Below, piece after piece: positions 17,936-28,900 of a DNA stretch of 64,000 nt. The DNA lies in the NCBI RefSeq assembly GCF_020662345.1, contig NZ_VMOA01000002.1, positions 62,001 to 126,000 of the forward strand, written 5' to 3'. Every line of letters begins with the position of its first letter. The stretch's first letter is position 1. The stretch comes from Methylobacterium sp. W2 (GTDB lineage: Bacteria; Pseudomonadota; Alphaproteobacteria; Rhizobiales; Beijerinckiaceae). Made by a program: the position numbers and the translations under genes. The notes under the pieces were generated by a model. The model saw nothing but the letters and a program-made list of their open reading frames with translations. It had not been told where the DNA came from and did no database searches.

Positions 17936-20128
17936 CTACGAGGACAGCTTGGACGGCAGCAGGGTGCCGTGAGCGTGATGCGACCCGGCTTCCTCGAAAT
18001 GCCCCCGGTAATCGTTGTAATGGGAGCATTGGTCGACGACGCGGAAGTCCTTGTGCTCCGTAAGATTGACATGCGTCAGGACCAGGCCGCGCAGACGCAC
18101 GGAATTGTCCTGCAGCCGCCGCAACGCCGCCTGGACCGTCTCGCGCGGGGTCCGGTTCCAGTGCACGGCCATGATCGTGACATCGGCGAGGCCGCCCATC
18201 GCCAGGACATCCACGGACAGCATCACGGGCGGCGCCTCGAAGAGGACGAGATCGAAGCTCTCCCGAGCCCGCTCGATGAAACTCTCGAAGGCCGGTGTCA
18301 GGAAGAGGTCGTGCGAGTCGCCCTGCACGGCCCGATGCAGCACGACGACCCGGCCGGGATCGTTCCGAAGCAGGAAACCCGCCGCGTCGCCGAACACGAC
18401 ATCCTCGAGACTGGGCTGGTCGGTCTCGGCATGGAGGCGCGGCGTGCTGTCGATCACGAGAGTTCGGGTGCCGCGCTGAGCCAGGAGGCTCGCCATCGCC
18501 ATGCAGAGAAGCGATTTGCCTTCGCCGGGCACCGCGGACGTCACCATGACGACCCGGGGCTCGGCCAGGGCACGGGCTCCGGTGAGGGCCGCGCTGACGA
18601 GGCGGATCGATTCGTCGAACATCCGGACCTCGGCGGCCGACGAGCCGCTCGTGAGTTCCGGCACCATGCCGAGGCAGCGGTGGGAGGTTTCGTGCGCGAT
18701 CTCGGCATCGGAGCGGAAGCCGGTGTCGCGCCGGTCCATCATCACGGCGTAGCCGATCCCCACGCCGCTCGCCCCGAGGACGCTGAGGCAGATCATCATG
18801 AGCCGGTTCGGCCCCGAGGGGACCGTCACGGGCTTGGCCGCCATGACGATCTGCGTGGTCGAGGACTTCATCCCGGTGAGCGCCAGCGCCTGGGCATGGC
18901 CATCGCTCAGGAGCTTGAGGCGCTCGCGGATGGCCGCCGCGTTGGTCTGCAGGCTCTGCAGCTTGGCGTCCTGCCCCATCCCCTCGACGAGGTGCGCCTT
19001 CAGCACGTCGACCCTGTCGGCGAGGTTCGCCTCGTCGGCGGTGGCCGCCTTGACGTCGCTCTCGAGATTGCCGATCGCGCGCTTGATCTCCTCGCGAAGC
19101 CGCGTTTGCGCAGCCTCGATATTGGCCTTGGCCTGCAGGTAGGCCGGATGACGCGGTCCGGTCGCGGCGACGTTGGCGAATTCCCGCGTGGCCGATTCCG
19201 CGTTCTCCAGCATCCTCTGGATCAGGGGGGCGCCGGAAAGGTCCTGCGCCGAGGGGGTGCCGCCGGCGGCGAAGACCTCCTGCGCCCGCGACAGGCGCGC
19301 CTCGGCCGCGAGCCGGGTCTGGCGGGCTGTGGCGAGCTGGGCCACGGCATCGCGCACCTCCTGCTGCGGCAGGCTCATGCCCTGCGTGCCGCCCTCCACA
19401 TATCCGGTCTGCCGCCTGTAGCGGTCGACGGTCGCCTCGGCGGTCTCGAGTTCGCGCCGGCTCTCGCCGATCTGCTCCTCGAGCCAGGTCCTCGTCCGCT
19501 CGGCCGCCGCCACCCCCATCTCGAGGCGGTTGCGCAGATAGGCGTCGACCACGGCGTTGACGATCCGCGCCGAACGCTCCGGCGAGGTCGAGTTGTAGGA
19601 GACGTTGATCAGGTAGGCCCGCGTGTCGTTGGTCACGGTCAGGTTCCGCGAGAGCTCGCGGGTCAGCGCCTCCACCGAAGCGGCGGAATTGGCGGGCTGC
19701 TTCGCCGATCCGGGCACCAGCGTCGAGAGGATGCGAGAGACGAGGCCCGGCCCCCGCGCGAAGGCCGGGTCGTCCTGGAGCTTGAGATCCTCCACCGCAT
19801 GCCTGACGATGGCCGGCGAACGGATCACCCGCGCCTCGCTCTCGACGATGGCGCCGGCATCGAGGCTGGTCGCAGCCTGCTGGTTCTGCGACGTGGCCTG
19901 AGAGGCGCCGACCCGGCTGAGATCGACCTGGATCAGAGACTCGGCGCTGTACTTGTCCGGCAGCGACCAGCAGATGGCCGTCGCGAGCACCAGGGCGGCG
20001 GCGGCGAGCCCGACGATCACCCGGCGATGCCGAAGGATCGCGGTGAGGAACCCCAGGGTCTGGGCTTCGTAGGTCTGGCGGAGCACGACGCTGACCCCGC
20101 TCTTCGAGTGATCCAGAACCCGGTTCAT
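17936..20128 (-). CDS. Wzc-like polysaccharide copolymerase with altered BY-kinase domain
   Basis: 730 residues. The Wzz domain has two membrane segments (about residues 38-58 and 420-440) flanking a long periplasmic coiled-coil region; a cytoplasmic ATPase domain follows. The Walker A is SAVPGEGKS (Lys538). The Walker A' reads VIDSTPR instead of the usual D-x-D-x-R, and the Walker B reads LFEAPPVM where the family has IIDTPP. The C-terminus has only two close tyrosines (HYNDYRG) rather than a tyrosine cluster. It would control polymer length and export; kinase activity is doubtful. The ATG at 20128 has GAGGACGGA before it; longer in-frame starts lack support. Confidence 0.88.
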   Translation of the reverse strand: MNRVLDHSKSGVSVVLRQTYEAQTLGFLTAILRHRRVIVGLAAAALVLATAICWSLPDKYSAESLIQVDLSRVGASQATSQNQQAATSLDAGAIVESEARVIRSPAIVRHAVEDLKLQDDPAFARGPGLVSRILSTLVPGSAKQPANSAASVEALTRELSRNLTVTNDTRAYLINVSYNSTSPERSARIVNAVVDAYLRNRLEMGVAAAERTRTWLEEQIGESRRELETAEATVDRYRRQTGYVEGGTQGMSLPQQEVRDAVAQLATARQTRLAAEARLSRAQEVFAAGGTPSAQDLSGAPLIQRMLENAESATREFANVAATGPRHPAYLQAKANIEAAQTRLREEIKRAIGNLESDVKAATADEANLADRVDVLKAHLVEGMGQDAKLQSLQTNAAAIRERLKLLSDGHAQALALTGMKSSTTQIVMAAKPVTVPSGPNRLMMICLSVLGASGVGIGYAVMMDRRDTGFRSDAEIAHETSHRCLGMVPELTSGSSAAEVRMFDESIRLVSAALTGARALAEPRVVMVTSAVPGEGKSLLCMAMASLLAQRGTRTLVIDSTPRLHAETDQPSLEDVVFGDAAGFLLRNDPGRVVVLHRAVQGDSHDLFLTPAFESFIERARESFDLVLFEAPPVMLSVDVLAMGGLADVTIMAVHWNRTPRETVQAALRRLQDNSVRLRGLVLTHVNLTEHKDFRVVDQCSHYNDYRGHFEEAGSHHAHGTLLPSKLSS

Positions 20129-20535
20129 TCCGTCCTCGTTGATCGTGGCAAGCGCGACGCTCCGGTCGGGGGATCGGCCGTCGTCCGGGCATCCGGGCCG
20201 CGACGGCGGAGCTTCCATCCACCATCCGGCCGATCCACCGCCTGGTCGGTGCGATTGAGCGGGATTCCGCGTTCGCTTGGGAAGTGAGATCACGGACTAA
20301 CCCGTTCGCCCCTGCGATCTAGACCGTTTTTCACCTTCCTTTCCGCGCGAAGGAACCTGCACTGTTTTGCAGAACCCCGTACAGGGCCGGCGACGGCGAG
20401 ATCTCGTCCCGGCCGTGACTGTACCGGCAGGCAAGAACTGCTTTCTGTAGGATCGAACTGGTGGATGACCGCTTGGCAAAAGCCTCACCGGCAGCGATGC
20501 CCGTCGCACGCTTGGCCCACCGGGCGGCGAGAGCC
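20129..20535. other. Divergent promoter region between copolymerase and beta-helix genes
   Basis: 407 bases between divergent genes, holding both promoters. No separate gene is supported. Confidence 0.35.
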
Positions 20536-21999
20536 ATGACGCGGCGCGCGCTCCGCCATGCGCTGCCCCTCGCCGGGCTGATCCTCTGGCAGGGGGGCGC
20601 CCCCGCGCAGGGAGAGGGCCCGGAGGGGGCCTGCCCCGGCACGGCCGTGCGCGTCGCCGCCGGCGAGTCGATCCAGCGGGCGGCGATCCGCGCCGGAGAG
20701 GGCGGGACCATCTGCATTGGTGCCGGCCTCTACCGGATGCAGGAGATCGCGCCCTTGCGCGGTCAGACGTTCCTGGGCGCGCCCGGCAGCATCCTCGACG
20801 GCTCGCGCATCGTCCGGCAGTTCGAGCGGGTGGGCGCGTTCTGGTCCCTCACCGGCGTTTACCCGCGCCATGTGGGCGCCGGGCAGTGTCGCGGCGGCGG
20901 CTCGCTCTGCCTCTTGTCGTTGGCCGTGTTCCTCGACGGCCAGCCGCTCACCCGCGTCGCGTCACGTGACGATCTCGGTCCCGGACGTTACGTGGTGGAG
21001 GCGGCAGCCGGCCGTGCGATCCTGGCCGACAACCCGGAGGGGCGCCGCGTCGAGGTCAGCGGGGCGCGGTTCGCCTTCCGCAGCCGGGCCGCCGATGTAC
21101 GGATCAGGGGCCTCGTCGTCGAGAAATACGACACGCCGACCCAGATGGGGGCGATCCGCGGCGGCGAGGCCACCGGGTGGCGCGTGGAGGATTCGCAGAT
21201 TCGCCTGAATGCCGGGCTCGGCGTCGATGTCGGCACCGACGGGGCGATCACCGGCAGCACGATCGAGCGGAACGGCCAGCTCGGCGCGGCCGCGCAGGGC
21301 CGGCGCATCCTGATCGAGAACAACCGCATCGCTTCGAACAACACGGCCGGCTTCGACCCCGAATGGGAGGCCGGTGGCCTCAAGATCACCCAGAGCCAGG
21401 AGGTGGTCCTGCGCGGAAACCACGTCCATGACAATGCGGGCCCCGGACTCTGGTGCGACATCGATTGCCGGGACGTGATGTTCGAGAGGAACAATGTGGA
21501 GAACAATCTCGGCGCCGGGATCTTCTATGAGATCTCCTACGACGCCGTGATCCGCAGGAATACGCTGCGCTTCAACGGCGCGAGCCATCCAACCTGGTAC
21601 TGGGGGGCCGACATCCAGGTGGCCGCATCGAGCGGCGTCGACGTCTTCGACAACACCATCACCGTCCGGCCTGATGGTCGCGCGATCGTGCTCGTCGACC
21701 AGGGCCGCGAGAAGGACGGCGGCGGCTTCTACAGGACGACCGGAAACCGCGTCCACGACAACCGGATCCTGTTCACCGGCAAGGGCAGCGCCGGCGGCGT
21801 CACGGATACGGACGCGGCCGCCCCGAATGCCCGGATCATCGAGGAGGGCGGCAACAGTTTCGACAGAAACACCTACGCTGCGCCCGCCGACATGAAGCCG
21901 GGCTTCATCTGGGGGCGGACGCCCATCGACTATGCCGGCTTTCGCGATGCCGGACAGGAGAAGCTGGGCCGCCTCGTCACGCGGACGGCACCACCTTAA
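20536..21999 (+). CDS. Secreted right-handed parallel beta-helix protein
   Basis: 487 residues from the ATG at 20536, which opens with a good signal peptide (MTRRALRHALPLAGLILW, cleavage after APAQG). Longer starts (GTG 20461, ATG 20497) add a basic extension before it. The mature protein has a Pro-rich front, then repeated strands with N-rich turns (GVDVGTDGAITGSTIERNG, RILIENNRIASNN, GLKITQSQEVVLRGNHVHDN, VMFERNNVENN), the NosD/pectate-lyase-like beta-helix pattern. Such proteins in EPS loci are lyases, epimerases or structural parts; the active site cannot be named. It ends 23 bases inside the convergent FkbM gene. Confidence 0.82.
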   Translation: MTRRALRHALPLAGLILWQGGAPAQGEGPEGACPGTAVRVAAGESIQRAAIRAGEGGTICIGAGLYRMQEIAPLRGQTFLGAPGSILDGSRIVRQFERVGAFWSLTGVYPRHVGAGQCRGGGSLCLLSLAVFLDGQPLTRVASRDDLGPGRYVVEAAAGRAILADNPEGRRVEVSGARFAFRSRAADVRIRGLVVEKYDTPTQMGAIRGGEATGWRVEDSQIRLNAGLGVDVGTDGAITGSTIERNGQLGAAAQGRRILIENNRIASNNTAGFDPEWEAGGLKITQSQEVVLRGNHVHDNAGPGLWCDIDCRDVMFERNNVENNLGAGIFYEISYDAVIRRNTLRFNGASHPTWYWGADIQVAASSGVDVFDNTITVRPDGRAIVLVDQGREKDGGGFYRTTGNRVHDNRILFTGKGSAGGVTDTDAAAPNARIIEEGGNSFDRNTYAAPADMKPGFIWGRTPIDYAGFRDAGQEKLGRLVTRTAPP

Positions 22000-22831
22000 G
22001 AAGGCCCCTCGTCGGCCAGTTCGACGTGTCGCTCCTGGCGGATTCGGCGCGGGACTTGAAGAACATCAGGTTCTCGCCCGACAGGATCATCTCCCGCTTC
22101 TCGCGCATGAGGATGTCCTGCAGCGGAAAGCTGGTGCCGTCACCCGGCAGCATCCAGTCGTGCGGTTCGACGATGATCGCATGCGGCTCCGAGACCCAGT
22201 CGATCTCGCCGGAGAACACGTCCTTCTCAAAGCCCTCGATATCGATCTTGACGATCAGCAGCTCGCCGTTGGGGATCAGATCCTTGAGTTCCGCGATGGT
22301 GGTGATCGGAATTCCCTGGTCGGACCGCTCGGTCCGCACGCTGTCGGCACCGCCGTTGCTGTAATCGAGGTTCACGCAACCGCGCCGGCCGCCGAGGGCG
22401 GTCGGGACGACGCAGATGTTGGCACAGACCTCGGTGTTCTTCCGGCAGACGACGAGGTTGTCCTCGTCCGGCTCCACCGCGAGCACGACCGCCCTCGGAT
22501 AGGCCTTCGCGAAGTAGCGCGCCGCGATTCCCACATTGGCGCCTCCGTCGATGATGATCGGCGTCTTTCCGGCGGTGCAGATCCGCTCGTACTCGCTCCG
22601 GGTGGCGGCCCCCTGGCGGACCCGGTCGAGGTTGTAGGTCATGTCGCCGAAGACGGATCTCAGCACCTCCATGTCCGACGTGTGCGGCCGGATGTAGAAC
22701 GCGCCGTGGATCGTCCGGACCAGACGGGCCTCGCGGGGGGACGCGTGGCGGTGCAGCCCGCGCAGGAGCACGGGCAGGCCGAGTTGCTTGACGTCGTTGT
22801 AGTTTTTGTAGGCGCGATCAACGAAATCCAT
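21977..22831 (-). CDS. FkbM-family SAM-dependent methyltransferase
   Basis: 284 residues. The SAM-binding motif I is PIIIDGGANVGIAARYFAK (about residues 91-109), followed by AVEPDEDN (motif II). IVKIDIEGFEKDVF is the FkbM family signature. Relatives O-methylate natural products or glycan sugars. It starts 111 bases after the PKS gene stop, on the same strand, with GGGAG eight bases before its ATG, so it is probably the third gene of the NRPS-PKS operon and a tailoring enzyme for that product. It could instead methylate an EPS sugar, because the genes around the operon are EPS genes. The last 23 bases overlap the end of the beta-helix gene on the other strand. Confidence 0.88.
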   Translation of the reverse strand: MDFVDRAYKNYNDVKQLGLPVLLRGLHRHASPREARLVRTIHGAFYIRPHTSDMEVLRSVFGDMTYNLDRVRQGAATRSEYERICTAGKTPIIIDGGANVGIAARYFAKAYPRAVVLAVEPDEDNLVVCRKNTEVCANICVVPTALGGRRGCVNLDYSNGGADSVRTERSDQGIPITTIAELKDLIPNGELLIVKIDIEGFEKDVFSGEIDWVSEPHAIIVEPHDWMLPGDGTSFPLQDILMREKREMILSGENLMFFKSRAESARSDTSNWPTRGLLKVVPSA

Positions 22832-22942
22832 CTTCGGTCTCCCTGCCGGGCAACGGGGTGTCGTCCTGTGCGGAGCGCGGCGACGTCGATGCCCGGTGGG
22901 GCTGGCCGATGCGGCATCCGGAATGATCGGTTGGAACCCGCA

Positions 22943-25900
22943 TCAGGCGCTCTTGCGCACGGGATAATGCATCAGGGCGTCGAGCCTGCGCCGGAGGATG
23001 CCGGCGAGCTTGTCGACGGCGGGTTCCTGGAACAGCGTCTCGTGCGTCGCCGCGATCTTGTGGATGTCGATCCCTCCCCGGACGAGACCGCCCCAGCCGA
23101 GATCCGGACCGGCGAGGAGATAGGGGACATACGCGTCCGTCGAACGGAACAGCAGCATGCTCCCCGCATAGGGCTCGGGCGTGTAGCGGCTCTGCGCGAC
23201 GAGGTAGGCGTTCATAATGAACTGCGCGCGGTACATGTCGGGGATCGGGACGTTCGGGTCGAAACGCTCCCGCGCGAATTCTGCGGCGCGCCGGCGGCGC
23301 TCGATCAGGCGGGACGGCCAGCCGAGCGTATAGCCGAGGCTCCAGCGGCGGACCGCCCAGAGCCGCTCGACGGTGCTGTGATGCTGGGCGGCGCTGGTGG
23401 CCGACAGGGTGTCGAAGAGGACGAGAAGCGCGATGGAGAAGCCCGCGCGGGTCAGTTGCTGCGCGACCTCGTAGGCGATCACGCCGCCGCCGGAATAGCC
23501 CGCGATCCGGTAGGGACCATGCGCGTCGACCTCGCGGATGGCCGCAATGTAGGAGGCCGCCATCTCCTCGATGGATTCCAGCGGCGCGAGCCGCCCATCG
23601 GCGCCCCGTGCCTGCAATCCGTAGAAGGGCTGGTCCCGGCCGAGGCGCCGGCTCAGCTTCTCGAAGTTCAGGACGTTGCCCTGGCCGCCATGGATGCAGA
23701 AGATCGGGGCACGGGTGGGGACGCCCCGGCAGATCTCCACCAGGGGCGACCAGGCGACGGGCGGCATCGCCAGCACCTTGTCCGACGCCGCAGCCCCTTC
23801 GGTGCCGTCCGCCGCGGGTTCGGGCGCGATCATGCCGCCGACGAGACTCGCCAGTTGCCGCAGGGTGGAGGCGCGGAACAGGGTGGCGATCGGCAGGTCC
23901 ACGTCGTGGTTCTTGCGGATGCGGGCGAACAACCGGACCGCCAACAGCGAGAACCCGCCGAGCTCGAAGAAGTCGTCCTGGGGACGCACCGCGGGGATGC
24001 CGAGCAGGTCCGCCCAGTACCCGCCGATCTGGCGTTCGATCTCGCTCGCGTAGTCCGGCTCGCCGCTGGCCGGCCGGGCCGCACGCTGCGCCGCCGCCGG
24101 CTTCGGGCGGATCGCGGCCAGGGCCTCCCGGCGCAGGTCGGACAGGGCGATCGACGACGCGACGATCCCGGCGCCCCGGCAATCGAGGACTCGGCGGAAC
24201 AGGTCGGGAGCGTCCGCCGCCATGATGCCGGCCTTGAGCCTCGCCTCGAGGCTGGGCGGATGCGCCTCGGCCTGCGAGGACTTCACGGCGCGGGACACGC
24301 TCTGCAGGGTGAAGCCTTCGAAGACGGCGAGCGGCACCCCGTTCACATCGCCGATGACCACGTCGAACCGGGCGGAAGCGCCGTGCTGCAGCGCCGTAAG
24401 CCGCGCGTGACTGCGGATCCGACAGGGCCAGCGCCCCGGTGCGATCCGCATGCGCTCGATCGACGTGGGGACGTAGACCATGTCGTCGGCCGGGGGGGCG
24501 AGAAGATGCAGCCCGAAGGTGGTCGCGAGATCGGTGAGCGCCGGGTGCGCCGTGATCCCGTCGAGGTCGCCCGCGAACTCGGCGGCCAATTCCAGTTCGG
24601 CCACGGCCTCCCAATCGCCGCGCTCGATCCAGCGTATCGTGTGCCAGCGCGGCCCGAATGTCACGGTCTCCCCCTGCGGGAAGCCGAGGCCCGGAAGCGC
24701 GTGCACCCCCTCCCGGCGCGCTGCCCGACGGGCCACCCGCCGGACCGCCCAGGGCAGGGTCGATCCCGGCCACAGGGTGGCGCGCGCGTGCTCGACCCAT
24801 TCCTCGCCCAGGAGGGGGCGGCTCTCGACGGAGAGGGCGAAGCCGCCGCCGTCGCGAGCTGTGAGCGTGGTGCGCACCAGGCGCTTCACGCCGGGCTCGA
24901 ACACGAGGGGAAGATCGACCGTGAGCCCCCGCAGATCGACGCCGGAGGAGGTGAATCCCGCCGTGGCGGCCGCCAGTGCGATCTCGGCATAGGCCGCGCC
25001 GGGCAGGATCGGACGGCCGTCGAGGACGTGCTCCGCCAGGACCCACATGCGGGCGGGATCGTAGAGGGCCTGGAAGGTGATGACGGTCTCGGTGCGGCCG
25101 GTCTCGACCCCGAGGAGCGGGTGACCTTCGGGGGTACCGGACATGGCCGCCCCCCCGTAGATTCGGGCCGCCATGCCGATATCGCCCCAGATTCCCCACG
25201 CCACCGAGAGGCCGTCGCCGCGCCGGGCGGCCAGCGCGTCCAGGGCGGTGTTGGCGGCGGCGTAATCGACCTGGCCGGGCGGGCCGATCTGGGCGCTGGT
25301 GGAGGAGAACACCACGAACAGGTCGAGGCTTCCCTCCGGCAGCAGCGCGTCGAGAACCAGGCCCCCGGCCAGCTTCGGCGCCATCACCCGGCGGCTGGAT
25401 TCGACGGTCTTCTCCATGATCGGGCCATCGTCGATGGAACCCGCCGCATGGAACACGCCGTGGAGCGCACCGAAGCGTTGCCGCGCGGCGACGATGACCC
25501 GCTCCATGGCCGCGCGGTCGGTCACATCGGCGCTCACCGCGAGGATCTCCGCCCCCTCGGCTTCCAGATCGCGGATCGCCGCAACATGGGCGGAGGCATC
25601 GCGCCCCACCAGCACGAGCCGCGCGGTCACATCGCGCGCCAGCCAGCCGGCGAGGGCGAGGCCCAGGCCGCCGAACCCGCCGGTGACGAGATAGACGCCG
25701 TTCCGGCGCAGCCGATGGGGAAGCCCCGCCGGCCCTTCGATGCGCGTGGGCACCATCCGCTGAACCCATCGCGCACCCCCGCGATGGGCCACGAGGTCGA
25801 CGCCGTGCTCCGCGTCGCATTCCGCCAGGACGAGGGCGGCTTCGGCCACCGGATCCTCGTCGCGGCTGGGGCCATCCTCGCCGCCGAGATCGATGACCTG

Positions 25901-28900
25901 CGTCGCCAGGCCCGGCATCTCGCGGGGCAGGACGCGACACAGGCCGAGCAGGGTCGCGCGCTCCGGATGCCGGGCCGCATGGTCCGGGGGCGACTGGCTC
26001 TCCCGCGTCACGATGCTCAGGCGTTTCGGCACCGCGACGTCGCAATATTGCATCGCCTGGCAGAGGGCGAGAAGGCTGTCGAAGCCCAGTGCCTGTTCGG
26101 CGCAGGGGCGCTCCGGGGACGGGTCCGGCGCGCTCATCGACCAAAGATGGAGGATGTGATCCGGCGCCATTCCATCCCGGTCGAGAGCCGCGACAAGATC
26201 CCGGTACTGGGTCGGCTGGTCGGGCCGCATCTGATACAGGCGGTTGCGGACGGTGAAGGCCTCGCCGGGACGCACGACGGTCACGCGCGCGCCCCGGTTC
26301 TCTAGGGCAGCCAGGATCGCGGTGCTCAGGCGCGAGGCGTCGGCGAAGACCAGCCATGTCCGGTCCGGCGCGGCCGCGCGGGCCGCGACCGGCACCAGCA
26401 TCCATTGCGGCACCGAGAACCAGTTCTCCATGGAATCGAGACGCTGGAGCCCGTCCGCACCGGCCTCGACGGCCACCGGCATCGTCCCCGCCCGCACCGG
26501 CGCGATCCAGTGCCGGTGCTTCTCGAAGGCATAAGTCGGCACGGGAACCCGGCGCGCGTCGTCGCCCCCGCGGATCACCGCCCAGTCGACGGCATAGCCG
26601 CAGGCCCAGAGCTTGCCGATTGCGGTCAGGGCGACGCAGACATCCGGTTCCGTATCGCCGGGCTGGCCCATGGTGGGAGCAATGACCAGTGGGGCGAAGC
26701 TCCCGCCTTCCGCGAGGCGCGCGAGGGCGCCGAGGCTGTGGCCCGGCCCGATCTCCAGGAGCGCGCGGTCGGGCTCGGCCAGGATCGCCGAGACGCCGGC
26801 GCCGAAGCGAACGGTCTGCCGGAGATGCGACACCCAGTAGTCCGGCCGCGTGAGTTCGCCCGGCCCGACGAAGGCGCCGCTGAGATTCGAGACGAAGGGG
26901 ATCGTCGGGTCGCGCAGGGCGATCGAGTCCAGGCGCGCGCGGAACCGATCGAGGAAGGGGTCGAGCATGCGCGAATGGGCGGCGACGTCGATCCGCAGCC
27001 GGCGAAACTCGATCCCGTCCTCCGCCAGCCGCCGTTCGAGGGCAGCGATCTCGTGGACGGAGCCGGTCGCGACGGTCAGCGTCGCGGCGTTCTCCGCCGC
27101 GATGTCGAGGGCGTCACCGATCCGCTCGCGCAACTCCGCCGAGGGCAGCGACACCGCCAGCATGGCGCCCGCGGGCGCGGCCTCGAAGATCTGCCCGCGC
27201 AGGACGACGACGGAAAGGGCATCGGCGAGGGACATCACGCCGGCGATGCAGGCGGCGGCATACTCGCCCATGCTGTGCCCGATCACGGCAGCGGGGCGGA
27301 TGTTCCAGGCGAGCATCATGCGCGCCGTGGCGTATTCGACGATGAACAGGGCCGGGATGGTGTAGCGCGGCCGCGCGAGGAGGGCGGCGGCGGCGGCGTC
27401 GCCCGGTTCGCTGTCGAGGAGCAGCGCCCGCAGGCCGTCCGGTGCATCGGGCGGCAGCAGCGCCAAGCATGCCTCCAGCGCCTCGCGGAAGGCCGGGACG
27501 TCCCGGTAGAGATCGCGGCCCATGCCCGGATATTGCGCCCCGCCGCCGGGGAACATGAAAACCGCGCCGACGGTCCCGGCACCGGCGCTGCCCAGGCCCA
27601 TTCGGCGGTGGGTGTGGCTGGCCAGGATCTCGCACACCCCCGCATGATCACGGGCGATGACGGCGCAGCGATGCGGGAAGGCGCGGCGGCCGGCCTGGGT
27701 GGTGAAGGCCGCGTTCGCCAGTGTCAGCCCCGATGCAGGGTCGGCCAGCCTCTCGCGCCATTTGCGTTTCGCCCCGTCGAGGGCCTCGGCGGTTCGTGCC
27801 GACAGGGCAAGGATCTGCCAGTCCCGCGCGGGACCCGGCACAGGCACGGCCGGGGCCTCCTCCAGGATGACGTGGGCGTTGGTGCCGCCGACCCCGAGGG
27901 AGTTCACCGCGGCACGCCGGGGCGTCCCGGTCCGTGGCCAGGGTCTGGCCGTCGTGACCACCGAGAACGGGCTCGCGGAAAAATCGAACCGGCCGTTGGG
28001 CCGGGCGCAGTTGAGGCTCGCGGGCAGTTCCTCGTGATGCATCGCCAGGGCGACCTTGATGAGGCCCGCCACCCCGGCCGCCGTGTCGAGATGCCCGATA
28101 TTGGTCTTGAGCGAACCGATGCCGCAGAACTGGCGCCGGCCGGGGACGGAATAGGCCTCGCTCAGGGCCGCGAGCTCGATGGGGTCTCCCACCGGCGTGC
28201 CGGTCCCGTGCGCCTCGATGTAGCTGACGCTGCCGGGGTCGATCCCGGCGACGGCAAGGGCCTCGGCCGCCGCGCGCGCCTGTCCCTCGACGCTGGGCGC
28301 GAGATAGCCGGCCTTGGTCGAGCCGTCATTGTTGACCGCCGAGCCGCAAATGACCGCGTAGATGTGATCCCCGGCGGCGACCGCGTCTTCCAGCCGGCGC
28401 AGGGCCACGATGCCGACCCCGCTGCCGAACAGGGTGCCGTTGGCCTCGTCGTCGAAGGCGCGGCAATGCCCGTCCGGCGACAGGATCTCGCCCTCGGCGG
28501 CGCGATAGCCCTGCCGGTGCGGCACCTCGATGGTCACGCCGCCGGCCAGCGCCATGTCGCATTCGCCGGACAGAAGGCTCTGGACCGCGAAATGAACTGC
28601 CACCAGGGATGTCGAGCAGGCGGTCTGCACCGAGATGCTCGGCCCCTGCAGGTCGAGGAGGTAGGAGGCCCGCGTGGCGAGGAAATCCTTGTCGTTGCCC
28701 GTGTGGCGCAGGAGGAAGAGTCCCACCTGATCGACGAGCTCGGCATTCGTCAGCAGGTTGTTGGCGAAATAGGCCTGCATCCCGCAGCCGGCGAAAACGC
28801 CGATCGGGCCCGGAAACGCCTCGGGACGATGACCCGCATCCTCCAGCGCTTCCCAGGCGCATTCGAGGAAATGCCGGTGCTGGGGATCGAGGATGGCCGC

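Noticed and set aside
21932..26305. A 1457-codon open frame on the plus strand.
   Set aside because: It lies antisense to the PKS and FkbM genes; the high GC keeps opposite frames open, and its composition (runs of R, G, A, H) has no protein-family signature.
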